Of a stretch of DNA of 64,000 bases, positions 17,273 through 26,579 are shown one piece after another; position 1 is the first letter of the stretch, and each line of letters opens with the position of its first letter. The stretch comes from a bacterium (GTDB lineage: Bacteria > Vulcanimicrobiota > Vulcanimicrobiia > Vulcanimicrobiales > Vulcanimicrobiaceae). The notes under the pieces are model-generated. The model saw nothing but the letters and a program-made list of their open reading frames with translations. It was not told the origin of the DNA and ran no database searches. Made by a program: the position numbers and the translations under genes. The DNA lies in contig JAJYFL010000007.1 in NCBI GenBank assembly GCA_021790935.1, positions 33,136 to 97,135 of the forward strand. Direction: 5' to 3'.

Positions 17273-18672
17273 GCAATCGCACGATCGCCGGACTCGGGAC
17301 GCTCTTTTCGTTGTTGTTCCTCGTGCTCGTCGCGCGGCAGTTTTACGTGCAAGTCATTGAGGCGCCGAGCATAGCGGCGCGCCCGTATAATCCGCGCCGC
17401 GGGCTGCTCGCCGGCGGCCGCGGCGAGATTCTCGCGAGCGACGGAGCGGTCCTGGCACGCAGCGTCTCCGGCAAGCGAATCTATCCGATGGGCCGATCGC
17501 TGGCGCAGACGGTCGGTTACGTCTCGGAACGCTACGGTACGAGCGGCATCGAAGCGGCCTACGACCGTGCGCTCTCGCCGGCCGAATCGACCGGCGACAT
17601 CGGCGAGCAGATCCAAGAGATCGTCGATGCATTTCACGGAAAGAGCCCGGCACCGCGGGGGGCGAACGTGGTGACGACGATCGATCCGCCGATCCAAGCG
17701 GAACTCTTCGCGCAACTCTCGCAGCACGCTCGCGGCGCGGGTGTGGTGCTCGACCCACGAACCGGCGCGGTGCTGGCCATCGCTAGCGTCCCGAGCTTCG
17801 ATCCGAATGCCCTCGATGCAGCGTTTCCATCGCTGCGGCAGAATCCCGAGAGCCCGCTGCTGAACCGCGCGATCGACGGCCTCTATCCTCCCGGGTCGAC
17901 CTTCAAATTGGTGACGGCGGGGGCGGCGCTCGACTCGGGCACGTTTACGATGCATTCGAGGTTCTACGACCCCGGTTATATCACGATCGGCCGCTTTCGA
18001 CTCCACAACGCCGGCCACGAGATCACCGGCTGGCAGAGCATCACCGGCGCCTTCGCACTCTCCGTCAACGTCGATTTCGCGCAGATCGCCTTGAAAATGG
18101 GTGCGGATACGTTCTATGAGTACATGCACCGCTGGGGGCTGGGCGATTCCCTCGACTTCCAACTGCCGACCCAGCGCGACAGCATCCCTCCGAAATCGAG
18201 CATCGCGCCCGGGGAACTCGCCCAAATGGGCTTCGGCCAGGGCGCGCTGCTCATGACGCCGCTGCAGATGGCGCTCATCGCCTCGACGATTGCGAACCGG
18301 GGGGTCGAGCCCCGGCCGTATATCGTCCGCGAGGTCCTCCGCACCGGCGGCGGGAGCAGTTTTGGCCCGGCCACCCTTGCGGAGCCGATATCGGCGGATA
18401 CGGCGCGCGATGTGAAGAAGATGATGGTCGCAGTCGTGGAGCGAGGAACCGGAACGACCGCGGCGTTGCCGGGCGTCACCGTTGCGGGTAAGACCGGCAC
18501 GGCAACCAATCCCTTCGGCGCCCCGCACTCGTGGTTCGTGTGCTTCGCGCCGGCCGACCATCCGCGGGTGGCCGTCGCGATCGTCGTAGAGAATGCCGGT
18601 TACGGTGCGGCCGTGGCGGCACCGATCGCGCGCGACGTGTTGCGCGTAGCATTACAGAGCGTACGGAGTTGA
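17269..18672 (+). CDS. pbpA: Class B penicillin-binding protein (transpeptidase)
   Basis: A 467-residue cell-wall transpeptidase with one N-terminal membrane anchor (about residues 6-24). Its catalytic domain carries the three active-site motifs: STFK near residue 210 (nucleophile Ser), SVN near 266 and KTGTA near 407. The protein is short and lacks PASTA repeats, as in PbpA-type proteins. It sits just before a PASTA kinase, matching the pbpA-pknB order of Actinobacteria. The GTG start overlaps the previous stop. An rodA/ftsW gene, often adjacent in that cluster, is not present here. Confidence 0.92.
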   Translation: MSNRTIAGLGTLFSLLFLVLVARQFYVQVIEAPSIAARPYNPRRGLLAGGRGEILASDGAVLARSVSGKRIYPMGRSLAQTVGYVSERYGTSGIEAAYDRALSPAESTGDIGEQIQEIVDAFHGKSPAPRGANVVTTIDPPIQAELFAQLSQHARGAGVVLDPRTGAVLAIASVPSFDPNALDAAFPSLRQNPESPLLNRAIDGLYPPGSTFKLVTAGAALDSGTFTMHSRFYDPGYITIGRFRLHNAGHEITGWQSITGAFALSVNVDFAQIALKMGADTFYEYMHRWGLGDSLDFQLPTQRDSIPPKSSIAPGELAQMGFGQGALLMTPLQMALIASTIANRGVEPRPYIVREVLRTGGGSSFGPATLAEPISADTARDVKKMMVAVVERGTGTTAALPGVTVAGKTGTATNPFGAPHSWFVCFAPADHPRVAVAIVVENAGYGAAVAAPIARDVLRVALQSVRS

Positions 18673-20750
18673 TCGAAGAACAGACTTTCAACAATCGCTA
18701 CCGGCTCGACCAGAAGCTCGGCGAGGGTGGTATGGCGACCGTGTACTGCGGAACCGACACCGTGCTGCGGCGGCGGGTCGCGATCAAAGTGCTGCGCCCT
18801 CAATATGCGGCCGATGCCGAGTTCGTCCGCCGCTTCTACCAGGAAGCGGAGTCCGCCGCGAAGCTCAACCACCCGAATATCGTCAATACCTACGACGTAG
18901 GCCGCGAGGGCGATACCTACTACATCGTGATGGAGCTGGTCGACGGCCCGACGCTCGCCGAGATTATTGCGGCCGACGGCAAGCTCCCCGAACCGGTGGC
19001 GATCGATTACGCCGCACAGATTTGCAGCGGGCTGGCGTTCGCCCATCGCGCCGGACTGCTGCACCGCGACATCAAGCCCGCAAACATCCTTGTCACCAAG
19101 GACGACGTCGTCAAACTCTCCGATTTCGGCATCGCCCGCGCCGTCTCGCAGCACACGATGGCCATGACGAAGCCCGGGCTCGTGATGGGCAGCATCTACT
19201 ACCTCTCACCCGAGCAAGCGCAGGGTCAAGAGCTGCACGAAACCTCCGATCTCTACAGCGTGGGCGTCGTGCTCTATCAGATGCTTACCGGCCGCCTCCC
19301 GTACACCGGGGAGTCGCCGGTTACCGTCGCGCTCAAGCACATCGGCGATCCCGTGCCTACCATCGACGTAGATTCGATGGGCGTGAGCCCGGCGCTCGCC
19401 TCGATCGTCAACAAATTGCTGCAGAAGACGCCCGAGAACCGCTTCCATTCGGCCAGTGACGTTGCGACGGCATTGCGCGAGGCGCGCGAGCGGCCGACCT
19501 TTGCAGCCTACCCCACGATGGACGACGCGCCGTCTGGCTCGCGCACCTCGCCGTCTTCGCCGCCGCCGCCACGGCCGTCGCGCTACCCGGACCGGCGGTA
19601 CGACTATCCTGCGGTTTCCGACGCGGAGCCACGACCGGCGCGCGGCGGGGGGCGCCTGGTGCTGCTCCTGGTGGCCGTTGCGTTGCTGGCGGCCGCTATC
19701 GGGTATGCGATCGTCGCTCGCCCATTTCGCGGTGCGTTCTCGCAGCAGATCGTGCTCGGCGACTACCGTTCGATGAAGGACTCGCAGGCCCAGCAGGCGA
19801 TCGCCAATGCGGGTCTTGCGTGGAGGATATATAAAACTCCGAGCGACACGGTACCGGCCAACGAGGTTATTCGGCAGGCGCCGCAGGCCGGTACCAAAGT
19901 CGCCGCCGGGCAGCTCGTCGAGTTGTACGTCAGCAACGGTCTCCCGACCGTGGGCCTGGACGACATGCGTGGCTATACGGTCAGAGATGCCACCATGGAT
20001 CTCAAGCGCCACAAGTTCTTGGTACGGGTGGTGCGCAGGTACGATCCCGCACCGACAGGTTCGGTCATCGATCAGCGCCCCGCGCCCGGCACCCAGGTAC
20101 GCCAAGGGTCGCTCGTGACGCTCTACGCGTCCGAAGGGCTCAAGCCGGTAAAGATTCCGAACCTGGTCGGAATGAAATACAGCGATGCCATCAAGCTCGC
20201 CCAGGGGCTCGGCTTCAAAATAGCCCCGGTCAACCAGCCGTTCGATACGATACCGCCGGATGTCATTGCGTCGCAGGACGTACCGGCCGGCACGACCGTC
20301 CAACCCTATACGGCGACCGTCAACGTCGTCGTCAGTACGGGTGGCAGCCTCACGGTGGTTCCGAGCGTTATTTCGCAAGATGCCGCTGCCGGGCAGGCAG
20401 CATTGCAGCAGGCCGGCTTTAACGTCTCGATCCAGTGGACGGTACAGCCGGGCTCGCAGAGCAACGGCTCGATTGTCGATCAGAACCCCGAGCCGAATAC
20501 GACGCTGCCCAAGGGATCGACGGTGACGGTCGCCGTCTCGGTTCCCGGCGAAGTTCCCGATACCAATGGCATGACGATCGTTCAGGCGACCGCCACCCTT
20601 CAGGCCGCCGGCTATACCGTCGGGAAGACGCTCTATACCTCTCAGGGAGCCGACGGCAACGTCGTACGTACCGATCCGGCGGTTGGAACCACGCTGGCGC
20701 CGGGCAGCACCGTCGACCTGCTCGTCAATAACGGTCCGCCCGGGCCGTGA
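18669..20750 (+). CDS. pknB: PknB-type Ser/Thr protein kinase with PASTA repeats
   Basis: A 693-residue membrane kinase. The kinase domain (about 10-270) has the Gly loop GEGGMATVYCG, Lys in AIKVLRP, catalytic HRDIKPANIL and DFGIA. A Pro-rich linker and one membrane segment (about 330-350) follow, then about five extracellular PASTA repeats up to the C-terminus. PASTA domains sense peptidoglycan fragments or lipid II. The only standard start is a TTG at 18669 overlapping the PBP stop (TTGA); homology begins at once (NNRYRLDQKLGEGG). Its position next to the PBP suggests control of wall synthesis. Confidence 0.94.
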   Translation: MIEEQTFNNRYRLDQKLGEGGMATVYCGTDTVLRRRVAIKVLRPQYAADAEFVRRFYQEAESAAKLNHPNIVNTYDVGREGDTYYIVMELVDGPTLAEIIAADGKLPEPVAIDYAAQICSGLAFAHRAGLLHRDIKPANILVTKDDVVKLSDFGIARAVSQHTMAMTKPGLVMGSIYYLSPEQAQGQELHETSDLYSVGVVLYQMLTGRLPYTGESPVTVALKHIGDPVPTIDVDSMGVSPALASIVNKLLQKTPENRFHSASDVATALREARERPTFAAYPTMDDAPSGSRTSPSSPPPPRPSRYPDRRYDYPAVSDAEPRPARGGGRLVLLLVAVALLAAAIGYAIVARPFRGAFSQQIVLGDYRSMKDSQAQQAIANAGLAWRIYKTPSDTVPANEVIRQAPQAGTKVAAGQLVELYVSNGLPTVGLDDMRGYTVRDATMDLKRHKFLVRVVRRYDPAPTGSVIDQRPAPGTQVRQGSLVTLYASEGLKPVKIPNLVGMKYSDAIKLAQGLGFKIAPVNQPFDTIPPDVIASQDVPAGTTVQPYTATVNVVVSTGGSLTVVPSVISQDAAAGQAALQQAGFNVSIQWTVQPGSQSNGSIVDQNPEPNTTLPKGSTVTVAVSVPGEVPDTNGMTIVQATATLQAAGYTVGKTLYTSQGADGNVVRTDPAVGTTLAPGSTVDLLVNNGPPGP

Positions 20751-21289
20751 GCATGCGCGTGCTCGGCATCGACCCGGGACTGCGCTCGACGGGTTACGGC
20801 ACGGTCGAGCAGATCGGCGGACGGCCTCGGCTGATTGAAGCGGGAGTCGTCGCTCCCAATCCTGGCGGGACCTTGGAGACGCGCTTACGAGAACTGCACG
20901 AGGGCATTACGGGCGTCGTCGCGTCGACGCAGCCGGACTGGATCGTCATCGAAGAGCTCTACACGTCCTACAAGAACCCCTATACCGCCATCCTGATGGG
21001 CCACGCGCGCGGGGTTTTGTGTCTGGCAGGCGCGCAGGCGAACGTTCCGGTACGAACGCTCGCCCATTCGCTCGTCAAGCGCGCGCTCGTCGGCTCGGGC
21101 TCTGCGCGCAAAGAGCAGGTGAGCCACATGGTAACCGACCTGCTCGGCTTGCGCCGCGTACCTGCGCCGAGCGACGTCTCCGACGCACTCGCGCTCGCGC
21201 TGGCGTTCATCAACGTGCGCGAACACGAGGAGCGCTATCCGTTCGCGGTCGCGCTGCGCTCGCCCAAGCGCGTCCGGCGGCCGGCATAG
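20747..21289 (+). CDS. ruvC: Crossover junction endodeoxyribonuclease RuvC
   Basis: RuvC resolves Holliday junctions. The 180-residue protein has the catalytic Asp in [12 protein letters not shown] near residue 9. The Glu of [12 protein letters not shown] is near 68, and the C-terminal acidic pair lies in [12 protein letters not shown]. The GTG at 20747 overlaps the kinase stop; an ATG two codons later (20753) is an alternative start. It heads a ruvC-ruvA-ruvB set in the usual order. Confidence 0.96.
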   Translation: MSMRVLGIDPGLRSTGYGTVEQIGGRPRLIEAGVVAPNPGGTLETRLRELHEGITGVVASTQPDWIVIEELYTSYKNPYTAILMGHARGVLCLAGAQANVPVRTLAHSLVKRALVGSGSARKEQVSHMVTDLLGLRRVPAPSDVSDALALALAFINVREHEERYPFAVALRSPKRVRRPA

Positions 21290-21912
21290 TGTTCTCGCAC
21301 ATTCGCGGAAAGTTGCTCGAGCGAACCGAATCCGGGGTCGTGCTCGAGGCCGGCGGCCTGGCGTACGAGATCTTCCTGCCGCCCTGCGTGGCCGAAAAGA
21401 TGAGTGCGGCGCCCGGCGAAGAGGTTGCGCTCGAGATCCATGCGGTGCTGCACGTCGAAGGCAACACTGGCCGCTTTGGTTTTTACGGTTTCACCAATAC
21501 CGTCGAGCGCGATTTTTTCGAAGCGCTTCTAAGCGTTGCGTCGATCGGCCCGCGGTCGGCGGCACGCGCCTTCTCCGCGCCGATGTCTCGCATCGCGAGC
21601 GCGATCGACCGCGGCGACCATGCGTTCCTCAAGACGTTGCCGGGAATCGGCCAGCAAAAGGCGCGCGATATCGTCGCCAAACTGCAGGGCAAGGTCGCGA
21701 AGTTCCTGCTGATTCAAGAGGCGCAGCCGGCGGCCGCGCCGCGCATCCCCGATTTCGCGGACGAAGCGCTGGCCGTTCTTCTCCAACTAGAATACCGGCG
21801 CAGCGAAGCCGAACGGATGATTCGTACCACGCTCGAATCCGCTCCCGAGATCGCCGACCCCGAAACGCTGCTTGCCGAAATCTACCGGCAGAAAGCCTCG
21901 GCATCCACGTGA
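21289..21912 (+). CDS. ruvA: Holliday junction branch migration protein RuvA
   Basis: A 207-residue DNA-binding subunit. It opens with the OB-fold N-terminus [20 protein letters not shown], followed by the helix-hairpin-helix region ([14 protein letters not shown] and [19 protein letters not shown]). The C-terminal three-helix domain contacts RuvB. The frame is open upstream through ruvC, but the family N-terminus begins at GTG 21289, which shares one base with the ruvC stop. Its stop overlaps ruvB as GTGA. Confidence 0.95.
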   Translation: MFSHIRGKLLERTESGVVLEAGGLAYEIFLPPCVAEKMSAAPGEEVALEIHAVLHVEGNTGRFGFYGFTNTVERDFFEALLSVASIGPRSAARAFSAPMSRIASAIDRGDHAFLKTLPGIGQQKARDIVAKLQGKVAKFLLIQEAQPAAAPRIPDFADEALAVLLQLEYRRSEAERMIRTTLESAPEIADPETLLAEIYRQKASAST

Positions 21913-23000
21913 GCGACGACCCGCGCAAGCCCCTTCTCGGCCCAGAAGACGCGGTCGATCCGCGCCCCGGAGTTCGGATCGTCGATCCCACCGACACCGT
22001 CGACACGATGGAAGAAGAGATCTACGGGGCGAGCCTGCGCCCGCGCTCGTTCGACGAATACGTCGGCCAAACGACCGTGGTCGAGAACCTGAAGATCGCC
22101 ATCGATGCCGCCCGCAAACGCGGCGAGCCCATCGAACATATCTTGTTCTACGGGCCTCCCGGATTGGGCAAGACGACGCTTGCCTCCCTGATCGCTCGAG
22201 ACCTCGGGCGCTCTTTTCATCCGACCAGCGGTCCGACGCTCGAGAAGCCGAAGGACCTCGTGGGCATCCTTACCTCGCTCGGCGATGGGGACATCCTGTT
22301 CATCGACGAGATCCATCGCTTGGGCCGAATCGTCGAAGAGTTCCTGTATCCGGCGATGGAAGACTTCCAGATCGATTTCGTCGTCGACCGGGGCGCCTAC
22401 GCGAAAACGCTGAAACTCCCGCTCAAACACTTTACGCTGGTGGGCGCGACGACGCGCGCCGGTATGCTGAGCGCACCGCTTCGCGAGCGTTTCGGATTGA
22501 TGGCGCATCTCGATTACTACGACGTAGAGGAACTACGGCGCATCGTCATGCGTTCTGCCGACGTGCTGAACGTACCGATCGATCACGACGCAGCCGTCAC
22601 GATCGCAGCGCGCAGCCGCGGCACGCCGCGCATCGCGAACCGCCTGCTGCGGCGCGTGCGCGACTATGCCGAGGTCCGCGCCGGCGGACGCATCACGCAG
22701 GCGGTCGCCGACGAAGCGCTCGAGCGCGAAGGCGTCGATCGGCTCGGCCTCGACCGGCTAGACCGCGCCTTCCTTCGGACCATCATCGAGCAGTACGGCG
22801 GCGGCCCGGTCGGCATTGCGGCGATCGCCGCCACGCTGACCGAGGATGCGGAGACGCTCGAAGACGTGGTCGAACCATACCTGCTCAAGCGCGCCTTCGT
22901 CGTTCGCACGGCCAGCGGCCGCAAGGCAACGGCTGAGGCCTATCGGCACCTCGGTGCCTCCGGCATGCCGCAGAGCGCGCAGCAAGAGCGTCTCTTGTGA
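21909..23000 (+). CDS. ruvB: Holliday junction branch migration helicase RuvB
   Basis: A 363-residue AAA+ motor. It shows the conserved [12 protein letters not shown] entry, Walker [22 protein letters not shown] and Walker [11 protein letters not shown]. The GATTRAG sensor and a C-terminal winged helix ([20 protein letters not shown]) follow. RuvB drives branch migration with RuvA. It is slightly longer than usual at the N-terminus, with about 25 extra residues before the conserved core. The stop overlaps the SpoIID gene as GTGA. Confidence 0.97.
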   Translation: MSDDPRKPLLGPEDAVDPRPGVRIVDPTDTVDTMEEEIYGASLRPRSFDEYVGQTTVVENLKIAIDAARKRGEPIEHILFYGPPGLGKTTLASLIARDLGRSFHPTSGPTLEKPKDLVGILTSLGDGDILFIDEIHRLGRIVEEFLYPAMEDFQIDFVVDRGAYAKTLKLPLKHFTLVGATTRAGMLSAPLRERFGLMAHLDYYDVEELRRIVMRSADVLNVPIDHDAAVTIAARSRGTPRIANRLLRRVRDYAEVRAGGRITQAVADEALEREGVDRLGLDRLDRAFLRTIIEQYGGGPVGIAAIAATLTEDAETLEDVVEPYLLKRAFVVRTASGRKATAEAYRHLGASGMPQSAQQERLL

Positions 23001-24031
23001 TGCGGCGGCGAACGTTCGTCACGTCGTCGCTGGCATTCGCAGCCGTGGGGTTGAGCGTCCGGTCGCGCGCGGCTTTCGCGGGGCAGAGCGGCGACGAATT
23101 CGACCCGGCTTCGGCGACGGCGCGCGGGCAGGCCCTTCGCGTGCTCTTGGGACGCGGTGATGCACGCGCGATCGATGGCAGCACGTTTTGGTTTCGGGGC
23201 CGCCGCTATCGCGGAACGTTTTCGTATGCCGCCGGCGGGCAAGTCGTGAGCGTGGTCCCGCTCGAGCAGTATCTCTATAGCGTCGTCCCGCGCGAGATGC
23301 CGCCATCCTGGCCGTTCGCCGCTCTCGCCGCGCAGGCGATCGCCGCCCGGACGTACGTTCTACAGCGCAGTAACCCGCGACGCGAGTACGACGTGGTACC
23401 GTCCGAAGCCGACCAGGTCTACACGGGGATCGACGCCGAGAACCCCGCCGCGACGAGCGCCGTAGATCGAACGGCCGGAGCGGTCCTGAGGTTCGATGGC
23501 GGCTTCGCGCAAGCCGTCTATTCGTCGTGCTGCGGCGGCCATACCGAGTCCAGCGCCGACGCGTGGGGCGGCGCTCCGCTGTCGTATCTCGGCGGCGTGA
23601 TATGCCCGTATTGCACGGCTTCTCCATGGTACCGCTGGTCGCGTAGTTTCCGCGCGCGGCGCCTGCGCGCCGCGTTCGGTGCCAAGATCGCCGCGCTCGG
23701 ACCGTTGCAAAGCATAAGCATCGCGGAGCGCGATGCGAGCGGTCGCGCGCGCTACGTCGATATTGCGGGAGCCGATGGGAGCTTCCGATCGGAGGGGAGC
23801 GCGTTTCGGCTCGCCGTTGGGCCGCGCATCCTCCCAAGCCTCTTGCTTGGGTCGATCGCGTTTGCCGGCGACCCCGCGCAGGCCGGTGCCCGCGTGGAGA
23901 TCGAAGGCGGCGGTCTGGGGCACGGCGTCGGTTTGTGCCAATGGGGGGCGCGTGGCATGGCAGTAGCCGGCGCCACTGCGGATACGATCCTCAACTTCTA
24001 TTTTCCGGGCACCCATGTGGGCGATGACTGA
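22997..24031 (+). CDS. SpoIID/LytB-domain secreted protein
   Basis: A 344-residue protein with an Arg-rich twin-type N-terminus and hydrophobic signal, followed by a SpoIID/LytB domain. Visible signatures are [37 protein letters not shown] and the final [15 protein letters not shown]. SpoIID-domain proteins are peptidoglycan lytic transglycosylases best known from sporulation, but they occur widely in non-sporulating bacteria. Nothing in this window indicates sporulation. The start GTG overlaps the ruvB stop. Confidence 0.9.
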   Translation: MMRRRTFVTSSLAFAAVGLSVRSRAAFAGQSGDEFDPASATARGQALRVLLGRGDARAIDGSTFWFRGRRYRGTFSYAAGGQVVSVVPLEQYLYSVVPREMPPSWPFAALAAQAIAARTYVLQRSNPRREYDVVPSEADQVYTGIDAENPAATSAVDRTAGAVLRFDGGFAQAVYSSCCGGHTESSADAWGGAPLSYLGGVICPYCTASPWYRWSRSFRARRLRAAFGAKIAALGPLQSISIAERDASGRARYVDIAGADGSFRSEGSAFRLAVGPRILPSLLLGSIAFAGDPAQAGARVEIEGGGLGHGVGLCQWGARGMAVAGATADTILNFYFPGTHVGDD

Positions 24032-24395
24032 ACGAGACGGCCGCGCCGCGCCCGCAGCGGAGAAGCGGCTCCACGGAGTGCGGCTGCGCAAGTACATCGA
24101 CGTGGTCGTTGAGGATCGCTCGTCGTCGATGCTCTTCCGGGGCGCGATAGCCGATATCACGGAGAGTGGGATGCGCGTCATCGCAGACCAGTATCTCCCC
24201 AAAGGGACCAGATACATCTTTACGATGAAGCGCACTCCACATCTTTCGCTGCGAGGCGAGGTGCGCTGGATTAAGCCGTTCGAACGCGACACGTTCCAGG
24301 TCGGCGTGTATTTCGTCGAAATATCCGCCGACGCATCGAAACGGCTCTCCAGCTTCCTTGAAATCGAACGCGCACGCTTGACGATTCCCGGCTGA
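24015..24395 (+). CDS. PilZ-domain protein
   Basis: A 126-residue single-domain protein. The core shows FRGAIADITESGMRV, which fits the second PilZ motif with Thr in place of the usual Ser, and LRGEVRWIKPFERDTFQVGVYF in the barrel. The first Arg motif (RxxxR) is not clear, so c-di-GMP binding is uncertain. ATG 24015 overlaps the SpoIID gene; ATG 24024 is an alternative. The stop at 24393-24395 overlaps the proposed queA CTG start. Confidence 0.8.
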   Translation: MWAMTERDGRAAPAAEKRLHGVRLRKYIDVVVEDRSSSMLFRGAIADITESGMRVIADQYLPKGTRYIFTMKRTPHLSLRGEVRWIKPFERDTFQVGVYFVEISADASKRLSSFLEIERARLTIPG

Positions 24396-25489
24396 CTGCC
24401 GCGTACGATTACGACCTGCCCAAGCGGTTGATCGCACAGTTCCCGGCAGAACCGCGCGATGCATCGCGTCTATTGGTGCTCGAGGGAACTCGCATCTCGC
24501 ATCGCGCGTTCTCGGATCTGCCGGAGTACCTGCGGGCCGGCGACGTTCTCGTGCTCAACGAAACGCGCGTGATCGCGGCGCGTCTCTTCGGAAGACTGCT
24601 GAGGCCGGGGGCGCCCGATGACGATGCCGGCGCCCGCGTCGAGATTCTGCTGCTCCATCCATCGGATCGCATGCGATACGATGCCGGATCGTCTCGTTGG
24701 AGCGCTCTCGTAAAACCTGGGCGCAAGTTGCCGGCGGGCGCACGCGTATCCTTTCACGGGCCGGGCGATGCCTGCGAGCTCTTGGGCACGGCCACGGTCA
24801 CCCGGGCGCTGGAACGCGGCCTGCGCGACCTCGAGTTCGCCCTCACTCTGCCGTTCGAACGATTCCTCGAGCGTGCCGGCCGGCTGCCCTTGCCTCCGTA
24901 CGTCCGCAACGATACGGAGCGTACGCGCGAGCGCTACCAAACGGTCTTCGCGCGCGAACCCGGCAGCGTTGCGGCACCGACCGCCTCGCTGCATTTCACG
25001 ACGGCGTTGCTGGAGGCGCTCTGCGCCAAGGGCGTGGAGATCGTGAAATTGGTACTCGACGTGGGGCTCGGAACGTTCCGGCCGATGCAGACCGAGCGGA
25101 TAGAAGAGCACGAGATGCACGCCGAGTCCTTCGCGATTCCGCAGGCAACGGCCGGCGCGATAGCGCGCGCCAAGCACGAAGGCCGCCGCGTCGTGGCAGC
25201 CGGAACTACGGTCGTGCGTGCTCTTGAGGGGAGCGCCGCCGGTGCCGGAACGGTCCGGGCCGGAGAAGGGCGCACGAATCTGTTCGTCACGCCGGGCTTT
25301 CGTTTTCAGATCGTGGACGCGCTCATCACGAACTTCCACCTCCCAAGATCGACGCTGCTCGTACTGGCGAGCGCCTTCGCAGGGCACGACAATATTCGGC
25401 GTGCCTATCGAGAGGCCGTCGATCGTGAGTATCGTTTCTTCTCGTTCGGAGATGCCATGTTCATCGAACCCGCCGGATACGAGCGCTGA
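24392..25489 (+). CDS. queA: S-adenosylmethionine:tRNA ribosyltransferase-isomerase, probable CTG start
   Basis: QueA makes epoxyqueuosine in tRNA from preQ1-modified bases. Family motifs include PRDASRLL, LVLNETRVIAARLFGR, YQTVFA, GTFRPM and LPRSTLLVLASAFAG. The first ATG/GTG/TTG in frame is TTG 24428, but the conserved N-terminal segment YDYDLPKRLIAQ begins about eight codons earlier. No ATG, GTG or TTG lies between the upstream stop and that segment. CTG 24392 sits there and overlaps the PilZ stop as CTGA, the same geometry as many pairs here. With it the protein is 365 residues, the normal length. Confidence 0.85.
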   Translation: MTAAYDYDLPKRLIAQFPAEPRDASRLLVLEGTRISHRAFSDLPEYLRAGDVLVLNETRVIAARLFGRLLRPGAPDDDAGARVEILLLHPSDRMRYDAGSSRWSALVKPGRKLPAGARVSFHGPGDACELLGTATVTRALERGLRDLEFALTLPFERFLERAGRLPLPPYVRNDTERTRERYQTVFAREPGSVAAPTASLHFTTALLEALCAKGVEIVKLVLDVGLGTFRPMQTERIEEHEMHAESFAIPQATAGAIARAKHEGRRVVAAGTTVVRALEGSAAGAGTVRAGEGRTNLFVTPGFRFQIVDALITNFHLPRSTLLVLASAFAGHDNIRRAYREAVDREYRFFSFGDAMFIEPAGYER

Positions 25490-26475
25490 TGCGCGTCGTC
25501 GAGATCGTTTCGTACGGCGAACCTGACGTCTTGCACGTCGTAGAGCGCCCTATTCCCGGGCCGAAGCCGTTCGAGGTGTTGATTGCCGTCGAGGCGGCAG
25601 GCATCTCGCGGGCCGATGTGCTGCAGCGCCGCGGCTCTTATCCGCCTCCGGCAGGCGACTCCGACGTTCCGGGGCTCGAGGTCGCCGGAACGGTCGCCGC
25701 CGTCGGTGAGTCCGTAACGGAATGGTCCCCCGGCGACCGCGTCTGCGCGCTCGTCAACGGCGGCGGCTACGCCGAGTACGCGGTGGCAGCCGACGTTGCG
25801 GTCCTGCCCATTCCGCAGACGTGGACTGCCGTCGAAGCCGCGACGTTACCGGAAAACACGTTCACCGTCTTCGATAACGTCTTCACGCGCGCGCGCCTGG
25901 AACCGGGTGAGACGCTTCTCGTGCATGGAGGAACCAGCGGCATCGGTACGATCGCTATCCAGCTCGCGCGAGCCTTTGGGGCTCGCGTAATCGCCACCGC
26001 GGGCAACGCGCGCAAATGCGATGCCTGCTTGGGCCTTGGAGCGCAGTTCGCCATCGACTACCGGACGCAGGATTTCGTAGCCGAGGTGATGCGGATCACG
26101 GCCGGACGGGGAGCGAACGTCGTGCTCGACATGGTGGGTGGGGATTACATCGATCGCGACCTCGCAGCACTCGCGCTCGACGGACGGATCGCCTGCATCG
26201 GAGCGCAGCGCGGAGCGACGGCATCCATTCATCTTGGCAAACTCCTCGCGCGGCGCGCCGTGGTGAGCGGGTCCAGTATGCGGCCCCGCAGCCAGAACGA
26301 GAAAGGCGCGGTTGCGGCCGCCGTCCGCGCCCGCGTTTGGCCCCTTTTGGCCGCCCGGGATTCAATCCGTCCCGTCGTCGACTCGACCTGGCCGCTCGAG
26401 GACGCTCCGGCGGCGCACCGGCGTATGGAGAGCGGCGAACACCTCGGCAAGATCGTTCTGACGACAAACTCCTAG
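25489..26475 (+). CDS. NAD(P)H:quinone oxidoreductase, zeta-crystallin/PIG3 type
   Basis: A 328-residue zinc-free medium-chain reductase. It has the GroES-like N-terminal domain (ISRADVLQRRGSYPPP, GDRVCALVNGGGYAEY) and a Rossmann domain with LVHGGTSGIGTIAIQLA near residues 142-158. The ENTFTVFDNVF segment is typical of the PIG3 subgroup. It probably reduces quinones with NADPH. The ATG shares one base with the queA TGA stop. Its TAG stop lies in a CTCCTAG sequence resembling the repeat termini found elsewhere in the window. Confidence 0.88.
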   Translation: MRVVEIVSYGEPDVLHVVERPIPGPKPFEVLIAVEAAGISRADVLQRRGSYPPPAGDSDVPGLEVAGTVAAVGESVTEWSPGDRVCALVNGGGYAEYAVAADVAVLPIPQTWTAVEAATLPENTFTVFDNVFTRARLEPGETLLVHGGTSGIGTIAIQLARAFGARVIATAGNARKCDACLGLGAQFAIDYRTQDFVAEVMRITAGRGANVVLDMVGGDYIDRDLAALALDGRIACIGAQRGATASIHLGKLLARRAVVSGSSMRPRSQNEKGAVAAAVRARVWPLLAARDSIRPVVDSTWPLEDAPAAHRRMESGEHLGKIVLTTNS

Positions 26476-26502
26476 TGCGGCCGCCTCACCCCCCATGGGT
26501 TT

Positions 26503-26516
26503 TTCGTTTGAACGAA
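26503..26516. promoter_or_regulatory. Inverted repeat TTCGTT-N2-AACGAA upstream of superoxide dismutase
   Basis: A perfect 6-bp dyad with a two-base centre lies 64 bases before the sodB ATG, inside the 104-base gap after the oxidoreductase gene. It could be an operator for a dimeric regulator. No regulator gene is nearby to link it to, and no clear promoter boxes were found. Confidence 0.3.
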
Positions 26517-26579
26517 GAAGACTACGGGTACGCAAGCATCGCATCAACCGCCGTACGTAACGAAGGGATCAACGCATCG

